A stretch of 64,000 nucleotides of DNA from an uncultured bacterium (lineage in GTDB: Bacteria > Bacillota > Clostridia > Christensenellales > QALW01): assembly GCA_905214315.1 (NCBI GenBank), contig CAJMLN010000002.1, forward strand, positions 1 through 64,000, read 5' to 3'. Of this stretch, positions 1 to 6,755 are shown piece by piece. The position numbers were made by a program, and so were the translations under genes. Below the pieces are notes generated by a model. That model saw only the letters and a list, made by a program, of their open reading frames with translations, was not told the origin of the DNA and did no database searches. Numbering within the stretch: position 1 is the first letter of the stretch; every line of letters starts with the position of its first letter.

Positions 1-803
1 CGGTCGATAGCCTCCAGCATGTCCACGCGTGAAATCACAATTTTATTGCTCAGCTCCGTAGGAATAATGGGCTTATATTTAATAAATTCACCCTCAATCA
101 GCCGGGTAATAATTTTTGTTTCTTCAAGCTCTACCATACAATAGCTCTTCTGGATATAAATCCTTACCAGATCCTCCGTATCGGCAAGGATTTTTGTGAT
201 TTCCGAAAGCGCGCGGGCGGGAATAATGGCTTTGATGTTTTCCTCCGCGTCCTCCATATAGGAATTCCGCAGGGCAAGCCGGTACCCATCCAGAGCAACG
301 ACGTTAATCGATTCGTTTTCAATTTCAAACAGACAGCCGGTCAGAATCGGCCGCGATTCGTCCACCGCGGTGGCAAACATCGTTTGATTGATCATCTCCC
401 GCAGGGAATTCTGCGGCAGGGTAAAGAATTTTTCCTTATCGATAACCGGCAGCGCGGGATATTCCTCAGGATCCAAAGCGGAAATACTCATTTTGGAATA
501 ATTTCCCGTTACGGAAACGCCCTCCCGGTAATTTCCCTTAATTTCGATCATACCCTCAGGCATTTTTCTGATAATTTCAAAAAAGAATTTCCCCGTCAGC
601 ACTACCTGTCCTTCTTCTTTTACGTCCGCGGCGATTTTAGTTTGAATCGTTAAAGAAGAATCCGTAGTAGTAAGAACAATTTCATTTCCTTCAGCTTTCA
701 ATAAAATCCCCTCGGTAACGGGGTTTACACTTTTGGAGGGCAGTGCCTTGGCGGCAATATTCAGTCCGTTAAGCAGCGTCATTTTATCGCAGGAAAATAT
801 CAT
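1..803 (-). CDS. dnaN: DNA polymerase III sliding clamp (beta subunit), N-terminal part
   Basis: The reverse strand from 803 encodes the first 267 residues of the ring-shaped processivity clamp that tethers the replicative polymerase to DNA. The protein begins MIFSCDKMTLLNGLNIAAKA and continues through recognisable clamp blocks such as the TDSSLTIQT segment and the ALDPEEYPALP segment. The rest lies left of the window. The ATG at 803-801 is preceded by a GAAAGAGGTG ribosome binding site. In most Firmicutes dnaA lies directly upstream on the same strand; here the upstream side holds only AT-rich DNA and small unrelated genes. The family assignment is very secure. Confidence 0.96.
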   Translation of the reverse strand, partial: MIFSCDKMTLLNGLNIAAKALPSKSVNPVTEGILLKAEGNEIVLTTTDSSLTIQTKIAADVKEEGQVVLTGKFFFEIIRKMPEGMIEIKGNYREGVSVTGNYSKMSISALDPEEYPALPVIDKEKFFTLPQNSLREMINQTMFATAVDESRPILTGCLFEIENESINVVALDGYRLALRNSYMEDAEENIKAIIPARALSEITKILADTEDLVRIYIQKSYCMVELEETKIITRLIEGEFIKYKPIIPTELSNKIVISRVDMLEAID

Positions 804-822
804 AATTGGGGCACCTCTTTCA

Positions 823-971
823 TAAAATAGTAGTAGAAATAAATATATCATATATCATAATATACCGTGTTTATACCGTGGAAAACATCAATATCCATAG
901 GAAAACAGGGTTCTTTTTGCCTGCGCGTATGTGGACAGACCGTGGAACGCATGTGGAAAACCTGTGGATAT
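823..971. other. Candidate origin region: DnaA-box-like cluster and AT-rich unwinding-like segment
   Basis: Read on the reverse strand, this stretch upstream of dnaN has four DnaA-box-like sites in one orientation: ATATCCACA (971-963, one mismatch to TTWTNCACA), TTTTCCACA (960-952, exact), a weaker CTGTCCACA (938-930) and TTTTCCACG (885-877, one mismatch). They are followed by very AT-rich DNA (about 838-876) and CTACTACTA (836-828), which resembles the DnaA-trio repeat of Bacillus subtilis. The trio lies about 40 bases from the nearest box rather than beside it. Origin function is inference; a role in dnaN regulation by DnaA would give similar sites. Confidence 0.4.
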
Positions 972-1516
972 ATTTTATATGGTACAGCAGGATATACTCA
1001 TATACATTATACAGTTTTATCTTGAAATTTGCAATAGTTTTCACATTTTCTGAAAAAGAAAGAGCGGTTTTTGATGTGATTTTGACCCAGCAAAGTAAAA
1101 ATTTTTAGGAATTCGTTTTTAACCGGTAAAAACACCGGTTTTTTCAATTGTTGTTTTTAAAATAAAGAATTTATTTGTGTTCTTTTACAGTAACGAAAAA
1201 GTATTGACGATAGAACTGGAATTGGATTGTTGCTGAAAAGAGAGGAAGGAGATTTGAAAGTATTTTCGATTTTATTCTTTATCAAAAAATCAAAGTTCAA
1301 ATAGAGGTGAAATATTTTCCATAAAAAATATAATGCCGTTAAATCAGAAAGATTTAAAGTATTCGCTGTGGAATAAAATAAGAATTGCCGTTTTTTAAAA
1401 AACAGCAATTCTTAAGACGGCGGCAGAATGATATGCGTTAAAAAACATCCTGCTTTTTAAATTATATCTACGCGGAAAATTTTAATATTTTGCCGTAAAT
1501 CTGTCAGTTAAAGATA
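972..1516. other. Gene-less AT-rich stretch
   Basis: This is about 545 bases of AT-rich DNA between the DnaA-box-like cluster and the small membrane protein gene. Short open frames on both strands have no ribosome binding site and an amino acid composition typical of translated AT-rich noise. I see no RNA gene or clear terminator. Confidence 0.5.
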
Positions 1517-1807
1517 TTATTCTTTTTTGTCTTCAAGGTTTTCCCGTATCAGCTGTATGTTATTAAAAAAGTTAAGGCTCAGCATTCCAACCACATACCA
1601 TAAAAAGGTGCCGATAATAAAACCTAAAAGCTCGGCGAAAAAAAACAGTACTGTCCGGCCGTTTATGATCGCTGTGTTCTCCACCGAGCCAAAGGCGAGA
1701 ATTCCTAAAATTAAGTAAAGAATAATTCCTGCGCAAAGCAGCCAAAAAATTACGATGATGATTCCCTTATATAAGTCCAGCCAAATACTACTTTTTTCGT
1801 TAAACAT
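1517..1807 (-). CDS. Small two-helix membrane protein, unknown function
   Basis: This encodes 96 residues with two hydrophobic segments (about residues 14-38 and 50-76) separated by a short polar loop containing ENTAIINGRT, and a charged C-terminus ending EDKKE. The AAAAAGGAGAAG ribosome binding site sits just upstream of the ATG. I do not recognise a family with confidence; small DUF4282-like membrane proteins have this shape. It is divergent from the Xre regulator at 1948, and the shared intergenic region contains two operator-like repeats, so the regulator probably controls it. The paired layout suggests a small envelope-stress or toxin-like function, but nothing in the sequence proves this. 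Confidence 0.7.
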   Translation of the reverse strand: MFNEKSSIWLDLYKGIIIVIFWLLCAGIILYLILGILAFGSVENTAIINGRTVLFFFAELLGFIIGTFLWYVVGMLSLNFFNNIQLIRENLEDKKE

Positions 1808-1850
1808 TTTTCTTCTCCTTTTTGCATTACCGATGCTTCAAAAATAATTT

Positions 1851-1898
1851 TTTTGTCTATTATAGCATACAAATTCTATTTTGTCTATTATCGTAGAC
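1851..1898. promoter_or_regulatory. Paired operator-like repeats between divergent genes
   Basis: Two direct copies of a 20-base element start at 1851 and 1879 (28 bases apart) and share TTTTGTCTATTAT. The second contains GTCTATTATCGTAGAC, an inverted repeat with arms GTCTA and TAGAC; the first is a degenerate version (GTCTATTATAGCATAC). Their position between the membrane protein gene and the Xre gene fits binding sites for the Xre protein and autoregulation. The assignment to Xre is inference. Confidence 0.6.
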
Positions 1899-1947
1899 TA
1901 TATTTTTTCTCTTTTTTGATACCCTAATAAAAAGGGAGTTGTCCGCG

Positions 1948-2184
1948 ATGACAGAATTTGATCCATATGCTGCCGGAAGAGTCATACGCCGCCTTCGAAA
2001 AGAAAAAAAGATCTCTCAGGAGGTTTTCAGCGGTTTGGCAGGAATTGCGCGCAGTCATTTGGCTATGATAGAGACCGGAACGAAACAGCCAAATTTTGAA
2101 ACGATTTGGCGGATTGCCAACGCCTTTGAAATTCCGCCTCATGAACTGGTGGAACAGATTGAAAAACAAAGTGCGGAATCATAA
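1948..2184 (+). CDS. Xre-family helix-turn-helix regulator
   Basis: This encodes a 78-residue single-domain Cro/CI-type DNA-binding protein. The helix-turn-helix spans roughly residues 11-65, with the typical RRLRKEKKISQEVFSGLAGI recognition layout followed by the SHLAMIETG and PNFETIWRIANAFEIP helices. I chose the ATG at 1948, which has an AAAGGGAG ribosome binding site 9 bases upstream. A TTG at 1939 would touch that site and is unlikely to be the start. The gene is divergent from the small membrane protein and probably binds the repeats at 1851-1898. Confidence 0.88.
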   Translation: MTEFDPYAAGRVIRRLRKEKKISQEVFSGLAGIARSHLAMIETGTKQPNFETIWRIANAFEIPPHELVEQIEKQSAES

Positions 2185-2627
2185 TTTTTGTTTCTGAAAT
2201 GTTGATTTTTCAGTTTCACGCAGGGGGAACTTGCCTAAAGGGCCGATAAGAGCGGCTGATATTGAAATAAAGGCGTTCTTGTGCTTTGCAAAAAATGAAG
2301 AAAATCTTGTATTGCAGTTATTTCAAATTTTTTGACAATTTAGGAAAAAATTGTTTTTGCAGCGCTTTAAAAAAGTTATTCACTGAATTCACAACAGGTT
2401 ATCCCGAGTTTCCACAGATGTTTTTATAAAAACAGAAGAATGTCTCTGTAAAAAACGGACAGACTAAGAAAGCAGTGTCCGTCTTTTTGTGGTTTACAGA
2501 TGAAAATATGCGGGGCGGCGCTTTTGCAGGTTTCTTTTTGCCGAAAAGAAGATGGAATCTTTTTGATTTTATGCTTTTTTTTGATTGACAAATTATATTC
2601 CCATTGATATAATGTGTTTTGTTTAAC
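2185..2627. other. Gene-poor stretch with weak DnaA-box-like sites
   Basis: I find no credible coding region here. TTATTCACT (2376-2384) and GTTTCCACA (2408-2416) are each one mismatch from a DnaA box, and the surrounding DNA is AT-rich. A terminator-like hairpin follows at 2455. With the cluster at 877-971 this would make a two-part arrangement, but the sites are weak. Confidence 0.35.
2455..2487 (+). terminator. Terminator-like hairpin
   Basis: ACGGACA (2455-2461) pairs with TGTCCGT (2476-2482) across a 14-base loop and is followed by CTTTTTG. It is the first such structure downstream of the Xre gene, about 270 bases after its stop. It may end that transcript or a short unannotated RNA. 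Confidence 0.55.
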
Positions 2628-2704
2628 GGCGGCATAGCTCAGTTGGCTAGAGCATTCGGTTCATACCCGACAGGTCGGTGGTTCAAGTCCACTTGCCGCT
2701 ACCA
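2628..2704 (+). tRNA. tRNA-Met (anticodon CAT), elongator type
   Basis: This is a 77-nt cloverleaf with acceptor GGCGGCA pairing TGCCGCT (the first pair is a G-U wobble), a D arm GCTCAGTTGGCTAGAGC, an anticodon loop TTCATAC and a T arm GGTTCAAGTCC. The CCA is encoded. Its similarity to Firmicutes elongator tRNA-Met, rather than the CGCGGGG-type initiator or the lysidine tRNA-Ile, supports the assignment. Confidence 0.93.
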
Positions 2705-2773
2705 ATAACGCCTCGTTCACAGGGAGCGGGGCATCCTGCTTTTTTGTCGGTTTTTCGATAAAAGCAGTTTTCC

Positions 2774-2850
2774 GGAGGCATAGCTCAGCTGGTTAGAGCG
2801 CACGCTTCACATGCGTGAGGTCGCGGGTTCGAGTCCCTCTGCCTCCACCA
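2774..2850 (+). tRNA. tRNA-Val (anticodon CAC)
   Basis: This is a 77-nt cloverleaf with acceptor GGAGGCA/TGCCTCC, an anticodon stem CACGC/GCGTG closing the loop TTCACAT, a T arm GCGGGTTCGAGTCCCTC and an encoded CCA. Anticodon CAC reads GUG, giving valine. It lies 69 bases after tRNA-Met, in the same direction, and is followed at once by a strong terminator. Confidence 0.94.
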
Positions 2851-2930
2851 TATAAAGACACCATTGAAATCTGAACCCTCAAGTTCAGACTCAATGGTGT
2901 TTTTATTATTAAACCCAGTATTTATGCGGC
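2851..2930 (+). repeat. Left copy of islet-flanking repeat (tRNA-3' terminator type)
   Basis: The tRNA-Val terminator and about 25 further bases (ending CCAGTATTTATGC) match 5847-5920, which ends CCAGTAGTTATGC, with similar spacing and terminator stem but many substitutions. The two copies bracket the transposase and the two-gene cassette. Confidence 0.6.
2858..2906 (+). terminator. Intrinsic terminator after the tRNA pair
   Basis: A long stem, ACACCATTGA plus TCTGAAC pairing with GTTCAGA plus TCAATGGTGT, is followed by TTTTTATTATT. It sits 8 bases after the tRNA-Val CCA. A related copy with sequence changes occurs near 5849-5900, on the far side of the islet. Confidence 0.9.
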
Positions 2931-3047
2931 TTTTCGAGGTCGCATTTTCTTTTTGCCAGCCGGACTAAAAACAGAAAAACGCAAATTTTACAATCCGAAG
3001 ATTTAAAAGCAAACATTTTCGAACCCATTAGTCCGACAGCATGTGTC

Positions 3048-4190
3048 TTATAAAACCGTGTTCTTCAAGGCATATTCTTCTTCCTTCTGTTCGGGAGTTT
3101 TGTATTGCAATTTCCTGTGTGGACGTTTGGTGTTGTAGAATAGAATGTACTTGTCCACCGCACTTCGGAAGTCTGCTTCCGAACGGTATTTCGTTCGATA
3201 CAGTTCCTCACGCTTCAAAGAAGCAAAGAACGATTCCATCACGGAATTGTCATATGGCACGTGCGCCCGTGAAAAAGAGTGAGTGATGTGTAGTGATCGC
3301 ATATAGTCGTTCATCGTTTTGGAACGATAGTTGCCACCACGGTCAGTATGGAAGATCAAACTTGAATCCGGTTTACGTGCTTTATAGGCAATTTGAAAAG
3401 TCGATTTTACAAGCTGCGTGCTGTTGGTCTTTCCAATTTTATACCCTACTACCATACGGGAATACAAGTCGATAATCACGCAAATGTAATAAGCGTTTTT
3501 TCCGTACTTGAAATAGGTAACATCACTAACCCACACTTCGTTCGGCTTACATGTGTCAAACTCTTGGTTAAGATGATTTTTATACTTGCGGCCTTCGTCC
3601 TCGTAAAGTTTCTTTGATGACTGTCGGATGCTGAACAATCCCATATCACGCATAAGCGTACGTACCATTTCGTTACTGACTTTGAATCCTTCACTTTTCA
3701 TAACTGCCGCAATTTTAGCAGCACCGAAGATCTGATTGCTTTCGTCGTAGATCTCCTGTATGCGAAGCCGTAGTTCCTCCCGACGTTTTGCATACCACGT
3801 GTTGTCTTTCTTGTTGCGAAGAACGTGGTTGTAAAATGTTCCGCGGGGAATGTCAAACGCATCGCAGATCACATGTACGTTATATTTTCCGTAAAGCTGT
3901 TCGGCTGCATATAACCGTTGTCTCAATGGTGATTTCGACGTACAAGTTGCAGATTTTAGAATTTCCACGATATCTTCCAGACGTGCGACCTTATTTTCAA
4001 GCAAATGAAAATTGTGGATGTTCACTGTTCTCCTGTTGGCTGCATTTTGCTCCTCTCGGTAAGCACACAGCCAACCGTAAAAAGTGCTTTTTGGTATGCC
4101 GGTGTCAGCTAGTATGCTTGCTGATGGCTCCCCGGATATGAAACGGTCGATGACCGATTGTTTTTCTTCTTGGGTGTAAGTCCTTTTCAT
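3048..4190 (-). CDS. IS3-family DDE transposase (single reading frame)
   Basis: This encodes 380 residues. An N-terminal helix-turn-helix of the OrfA type (MKRTYTQEEKQSVIDRFISG, about residues 1-60) is joined to an OrfB-type part with an HTH_21 region (about 130-190) and an rve integrase core. The DDE residues are visible in VSDVTYF, FHTDRGGNY and DNSVMESFFASLKRE. IS3 elements usually make OrfAB by a -1 frameshift; here OrfA and OrfB are one continuous frame, as in some single-frame members. I chose the ATG at 4190 because GGAGCTGGAAAT precedes it. I could not identify terminal inverted repeats or a target duplication, so element limits are open. The frame looks intact. Confidence 0.92.
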   Translation of the reverse strand: MKRTYTQEEKQSVIDRFISGEPSASILADTGIPKSTFYGWLCAYREEQNAANRRTVNIHNFHLLENKVARLEDIVEILKSATCTSKSPLRQRLYAAEQLYGKYNVHVICDAFDIPRGTFYNHVLRNKKDNTWYAKRREELRLRIQEIYDESNQIFGAAKIAAVMKSEGFKVSNEMVRTLMRDMGLFSIRQSSKKLYEDEGRKYKNHLNQEFDTCKPNEVWVSDVTYFKYGKNAYYICVIIDLYSRMVVGYKIGKTNSTQLVKSTFQIAYKARKPDSSLIFHTDRGGNYRSKTMNDYMRSLHITHSFSRAHVPYDNSVMESFFASLKREELYRTKYRSEADFRSAVDKYILFYNTKRPHRKLQYKTPEQKEEEYALKNTVL

Positions 4191-4278
4191 ATTTCCAGCT
4201 CCTTTGTGATATTTGTAGAAATTATAGCACATTTAATATATTTCAATTTTTCAATCAAGATAGAATCGTCAAGCTTCA

Positions 4279-4307
4279 TTGACAATTAAAATTGAAGGTG
4301 GTATAAT
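4279..4307 (+). promoter_or_regulatory. Perfect consensus sigma-A promoter of the two-gene cassette
   Basis: TTGACA (4279-4284), a 17-base spacer and TATAAT (4302-4307) exactly match the vegetative consensus. Transcription would begin near 4314, leaving a leader of about 25 bases before the ribosome binding site AAGGAG at 4325-4330. It predicts strong, constitutive expression unless a repressor acts; the first protein is itself a winged-helix candidate. Confidence 0.9.
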
Positions 4308-4338
4308 AATACAAAATAAAAAACAAGGAGATATGAAT

Positions 4339-4941
4339 ATGTCGGATTTACAAATTAAAATAACCATGGGTGATTTGGATATTTTTCTTCAAGGAGAAGG
4401 TGATCTAGTTTACAAGGTTTTTTCTGACATTAGACAAAATGGTATTGGAGAGCTTAAAAATACCAGTGCTATTAGTACGTCCAAGAACAAGTCCCTTGTT
4501 ACCGAGATACAAAAATATTCCACAAAAAATGAAGAGGAACTACAAGCAACTATTGAACCGACGGTAACACTTGCCAAAAGCAGAAAAAAGGTGGCACAGT
4601 CTGGTGGTCAACTTTTAAAAGATTTGGATTTATCTGAAAGAAATGGTACGGGTAAAAGCTTGAAAGATTTTATTGCCGAGAAGAATGCATCTAGTAACGT
4701 ACAGAAAACAGCTGCGTTTGTCTATTATCTTCAAAACATACTAAAGATTGAAGAAATTACGATAGATCATATTTTTACATGCTATAAATCTATGGGTTTC
4801 CGCATGCCAAACAATTTACAACAAAATTTAACTGACATTTCTAGTTCTAGATATGGATACATTAGTAGAAAAGATGGCAAGTACACAATGACAGTAGTCG
4901 GAACTAACTATGTTGAATTCGATATGAACAAGGAAGATTAA
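4339..4941 (+). CDS. Winged-helix protein of a two-gene islet, unknown function
   Basis: This encodes 200 residues. I do not recognise a named family. The first 35 residues (MSDLQIKITMGDLDIFLQGEG) read like a beta-strand-rich lead-in. Residues 40-105 are charged and low-complexity, probably a flexible linker. Residues 108-195 look like a winged helix: helices FIAEKN, AAFVYYLQNIL, TIDHIFTCYKSMGF and NLQQNLTDISS, then a wing GYISRKDGKYTMTVVG. The same module occurs at the start of the next protein. I prefer the ATG at 4339 (8 bases from AAGGAG) to the one at 4333, which would be only 2 bases away. The AT-rich codon use differs from the GC-rich housekeeping genes, which suggests transfer. One base separates it from the next gene, so the two are probably translationally coupled. 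Confidence 0.75.
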   Translation: MSDLQIKITMGDLDIFLQGEGDLVYKVFSDIRQNGIGELKNTSAISTSKNKSLVTEIQKYSTKNEEELQATIEPTVTLAKSRKKVAQSGGQLLKDLDLSERNGTGKSLKDFIAEKNASSNVQKTAAFVYYLQNILKIEEITIDHIFTCYKSMGFRMPNNLQQNLTDISSSRYGYISRKDGKYTMTVVGTNYVEFDMNKED

Positions 4942-4942
4942 C

Positions 4943-5695
4943 ATGTTTTCTTCAATAGATGAATTTATCAAATATATCCCTGACTTTAACAGTCTTTCTT
5001 CTGGTGAAAGAATTCCTTTCTTTATATATTTTTGCAGCCAAAAAAGTGGACAAGAAGTAACCCCAAAAGAAATAAAAGAATGTTATGACACATTGTTGTT
5101 GCCACCATATTCTAATATCTCAGCGTATTTAAGTAAAAAAACTTCCGGAAAGGGTGCCCTTTATTTAAAGAAAAATAACGGATATTTGTTAACAAGAACA
5201 TATAAAGAGTTGATCGAAAATACGCTTCTTGTTGAATTGGAACTTAAGCCAACAAATAGTTTGATAGATTTGTCCCTACTTGATGGCACCCCGTATTATA
5301 TTAAAAAAATATCTGAACAAATGAGTTGCTGTTACGATAACGGCTTATATGATGCTTGCCTAGTAATGATGAGGAAACTATTTGAAACATTAATTATTGA
5401 GTGTTATGAGCGTTATAGTAGTGTTTCAGAAATCACTGATGCAAATGGTAATTTCTATTATTTGAGCGATTTGATTCCTCGATATTTAGAGAGCACGCAT
5501 TGGACGGTTAGTCGAAATTTTGAAAAACATATCAAAAACATTAAGAAATATGGAAACCTGAGTGCACACAATCGTAGATTCTTTGCAATAAAATTTGAAA
5601 TTGATAGTTTCAAATTTGATTTGCGGCAATGTTTGCAAGAAATCATACTTACCATCGACTATATTAATTGGGACAAAAATCTTCATTGTGTTTAA
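4943..5695 (+). CDS. Winged-helix plus HEPN/DUF4145-like protein of the islet
   Basis: This encodes 250 residues. Residues 20-92 repeat the winged-helix pattern of the preceding protein (FFIYFCSQKSG, EVTPKEIKECYDTLL, SNISAYLSKKT, wing ALYLKKNNGYLLTRTY). Residues 113-245 are all-alpha and resemble HEPN/DUF4145 domains: a long helix YDACLVMMRKLFETLIIECYE and, later, KKYGNLSAHNRRF with GNLSAH at 204-209, matching the GNxxAH-type signature. The Arg usually found just before it is Lys (201/202), so nuclease activity is uncertain. HEPN proteins are common in toxin-antitoxin and antiphage modules; that link is family knowledge, not shown here. It is AT-rich and sits in the same operon as the gene at 4339. 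Confidence 0.75.
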   Translation: MFSSIDEFIKYIPDFNSLSSGERIPFFIYFCSQKSGQEVTPKEIKECYDTLLLPPYSNISAYLSKKTSGKGALYLKKNNGYLLTRTYKELIENTLLVELELKPTNSLIDLSLLDGTPYYIKKISEQMSCCYDNGLYDACLVMMRKLFETLIIECYERYSSVSEITDANGNFYYLSDLIPRYLESTHWTVSRNFEKHIKNIKKYGNLSAHNRRFFAIKFEIDSFKFDLRQCLQEIILTIDYINWDKNLHCV

Positions 5696-6149
5696 ATGAA
5701 AACTCCATTAGTATTCCTATTTTATTTGTGAATAATAGTGTTTTTGTTTTACTCCTTAAATTGATACTAAAATTAAATAAAATTTAAAACAGCTGTCAAA
5801 AAGATAAATTCCGCAGGGGCTCAAGTCTGTCAACCAAAAAGACATGAAAACACCATTGGCGTCTGAGCTTTGTGGTTTAGACAGCAATGGCGTTTTTTGT
5901 TATAAATCCAGTAGTTATGCAAGATTGCGTGCTTCTCATCTTTTCGTTCGAATCGGATAGTGCTTTTACAAAAACGCTGAAATCCTGTGACAAAAAATAA
6001 AATGTTCTGCGATTTGAACCGATTTGTTCGATAAGATTTCAGCCTTTTTCATTGTGATAAAAGGCTTCTTTAGCGGTAATTTAATTGTTGTAGTGTACAC
6101 AGTGCGGTGTTTACTAAAAGATTAGGTATTTAATATTTGCAGACCAACA
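5696..6149. other. Gene-less stretch downstream of the islet
   Basis: No credible coding region is present. At 5816-5836 the text GGGCTCAAGTC resembles a decayed tRNA T-arm, just before the right copy of the flanking repeat. A large hairpin is possible between GCTGAAATC (5976-5984) and GATTTCAGC (6035-6043), followed by CTTTTTC; the 50-base loop makes it a weak terminator or a small-RNA end. Confidence 0.45.
5847..5920 (+). repeat. Right copy of islet-flanking repeat (decayed)
   Basis: AACACCATTGGCGTCTGA pairs partly with TTTAGACAGCAATGGCGT, followed by TTTTTTG, and the segment then ends in CCAGTAGTTATGC. This parallels the terminator and trailing sequence after tRNA-Val at 2858-2930. It looks like a diverged duplicate that still forms a terminator. 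Confidence 0.6.
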
Positions 6150-6217
6150 AAAGTGCGAGGGTTTAACTCCATCAGCCAAAATCGAAAAAATATCTTTTTT
6201 ATAGTCCTTAGACACGT

Positions 6218-6250
6218 CGGAACGAGTTACGCTCGTTCCGATTTTTTATT
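6218..6250 (+). terminator. Intrinsic terminator in first tandem unit
   Basis: CGGAACGAG (6218-6226) pairs perfectly with CTCGTTCCG (6232-6240) across a 5-base loop and is followed by ATTTTTTATT. Confidence 0.8.
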
Positions 6251-6438
6251 CCATAAAAAATCAGTCACCCGCTCCACTGTTCCTCCTTTTCCGAAAAAGG
6301 TCATGCTATGCTTTTGCTGCTCGCCCCAAAACACGCTCGCGACGCTTCGGCTTGCTACCAACCTTTTTCGGGTTGCGCGAGGGTTCGAATATCCTTTCAA
6401 AAAATATTTGGAGTCCATTTTGAGGCGTCCTCACACGT

Positions 6439-6471
6439 CGGAACGAGTTATACTCGTTCCGATTTTTTATT
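6439..6471 (+). terminator. Intrinsic terminator in second tandem unit
   Basis: The same stem as at 6218 (CGGAACGAG with CTCGTTCCG) has a changed loop, TTATA, and is followed by ATTTTTTATT. The intact stem despite loop changes suggests that the structure is maintained or the copy is recent. Confidence 0.8.
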
Positions 6472-6755
6472 GTATAGAAAATCAGTCACCCGCTCTATTG
6501 TTCCTTCTTTTCCGAAAAAGGTCACGCTATGCCTTTGCTGCTCGCTTGTGCGCTCGCAACGCTCCGGCTTGCTACCAACCTTTTTTGGGCTGCAAGAGTT
6601 CAATTTCACCAGCCGAATCGCCAAAAATATTTTTTTCATAGCCCTTTTATACGTCGGATCAATGTTCGCCTTACTCCGGCTTATTTTTTGTCACAGATAA
6701 AAAATAAGATATCCGTCCGTTTCGGAAGAAAAAATTCCGGAATGCGAATAGGTTC

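Larger units (their letters stand above)
6150..6700 (+). repeat. 221-bp tandem repeat with tRNA-like T-arm remnants and terminators
   Basis: Two near-full copies with a 221-base period start near 6155 and 6376, and a decayed third begins near 6595. Each starts with text resembling a tRNA T-arm (GCGAGGGTTTAACTCC, GCGAGGGTTCGAAT, AAGAGTTCAATTTC). A spacer and the terminator CGGAACGAG-loop-CTCGTTCCG follow (6218-6240 and 6439-6461), then the shared block TCAGTCACCCGCTC (6261, 6482), TTTTCCGAAAAAGGTCA and CGGCTTGCTACCAACC. Open frames cross the repeat on both strands but show repeat structure rather than protein constraint. I read it as an array of decayed tRNA 3'-end units; it has no recognisable transposase. 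Confidence 0.65.

Noticed and set aside
2858..2906. Possible CRISPR or repeat unit after the tRNA genes
   Set aside because: It is a single terminator stem with one diverged copy 3 kb away. There are no regularly spaced repeats or cas genes.
3000..4338. Exact insertion sequence ends
   Set aside because: I looked for terminal inverted repeats and a 3-4 base target duplication on both sides of the transposase but found none that convinced me, so only the gene is annotated.
6153..6641. Open frame of 162 codons over the tandem repeat, with others on both strands
   Set aside because: It has no ribosome binding site, its sequence follows the 221-base repeat including the terminator stems, and similar frames exist on the opposite strand. 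This is repeat DNA, not protein.
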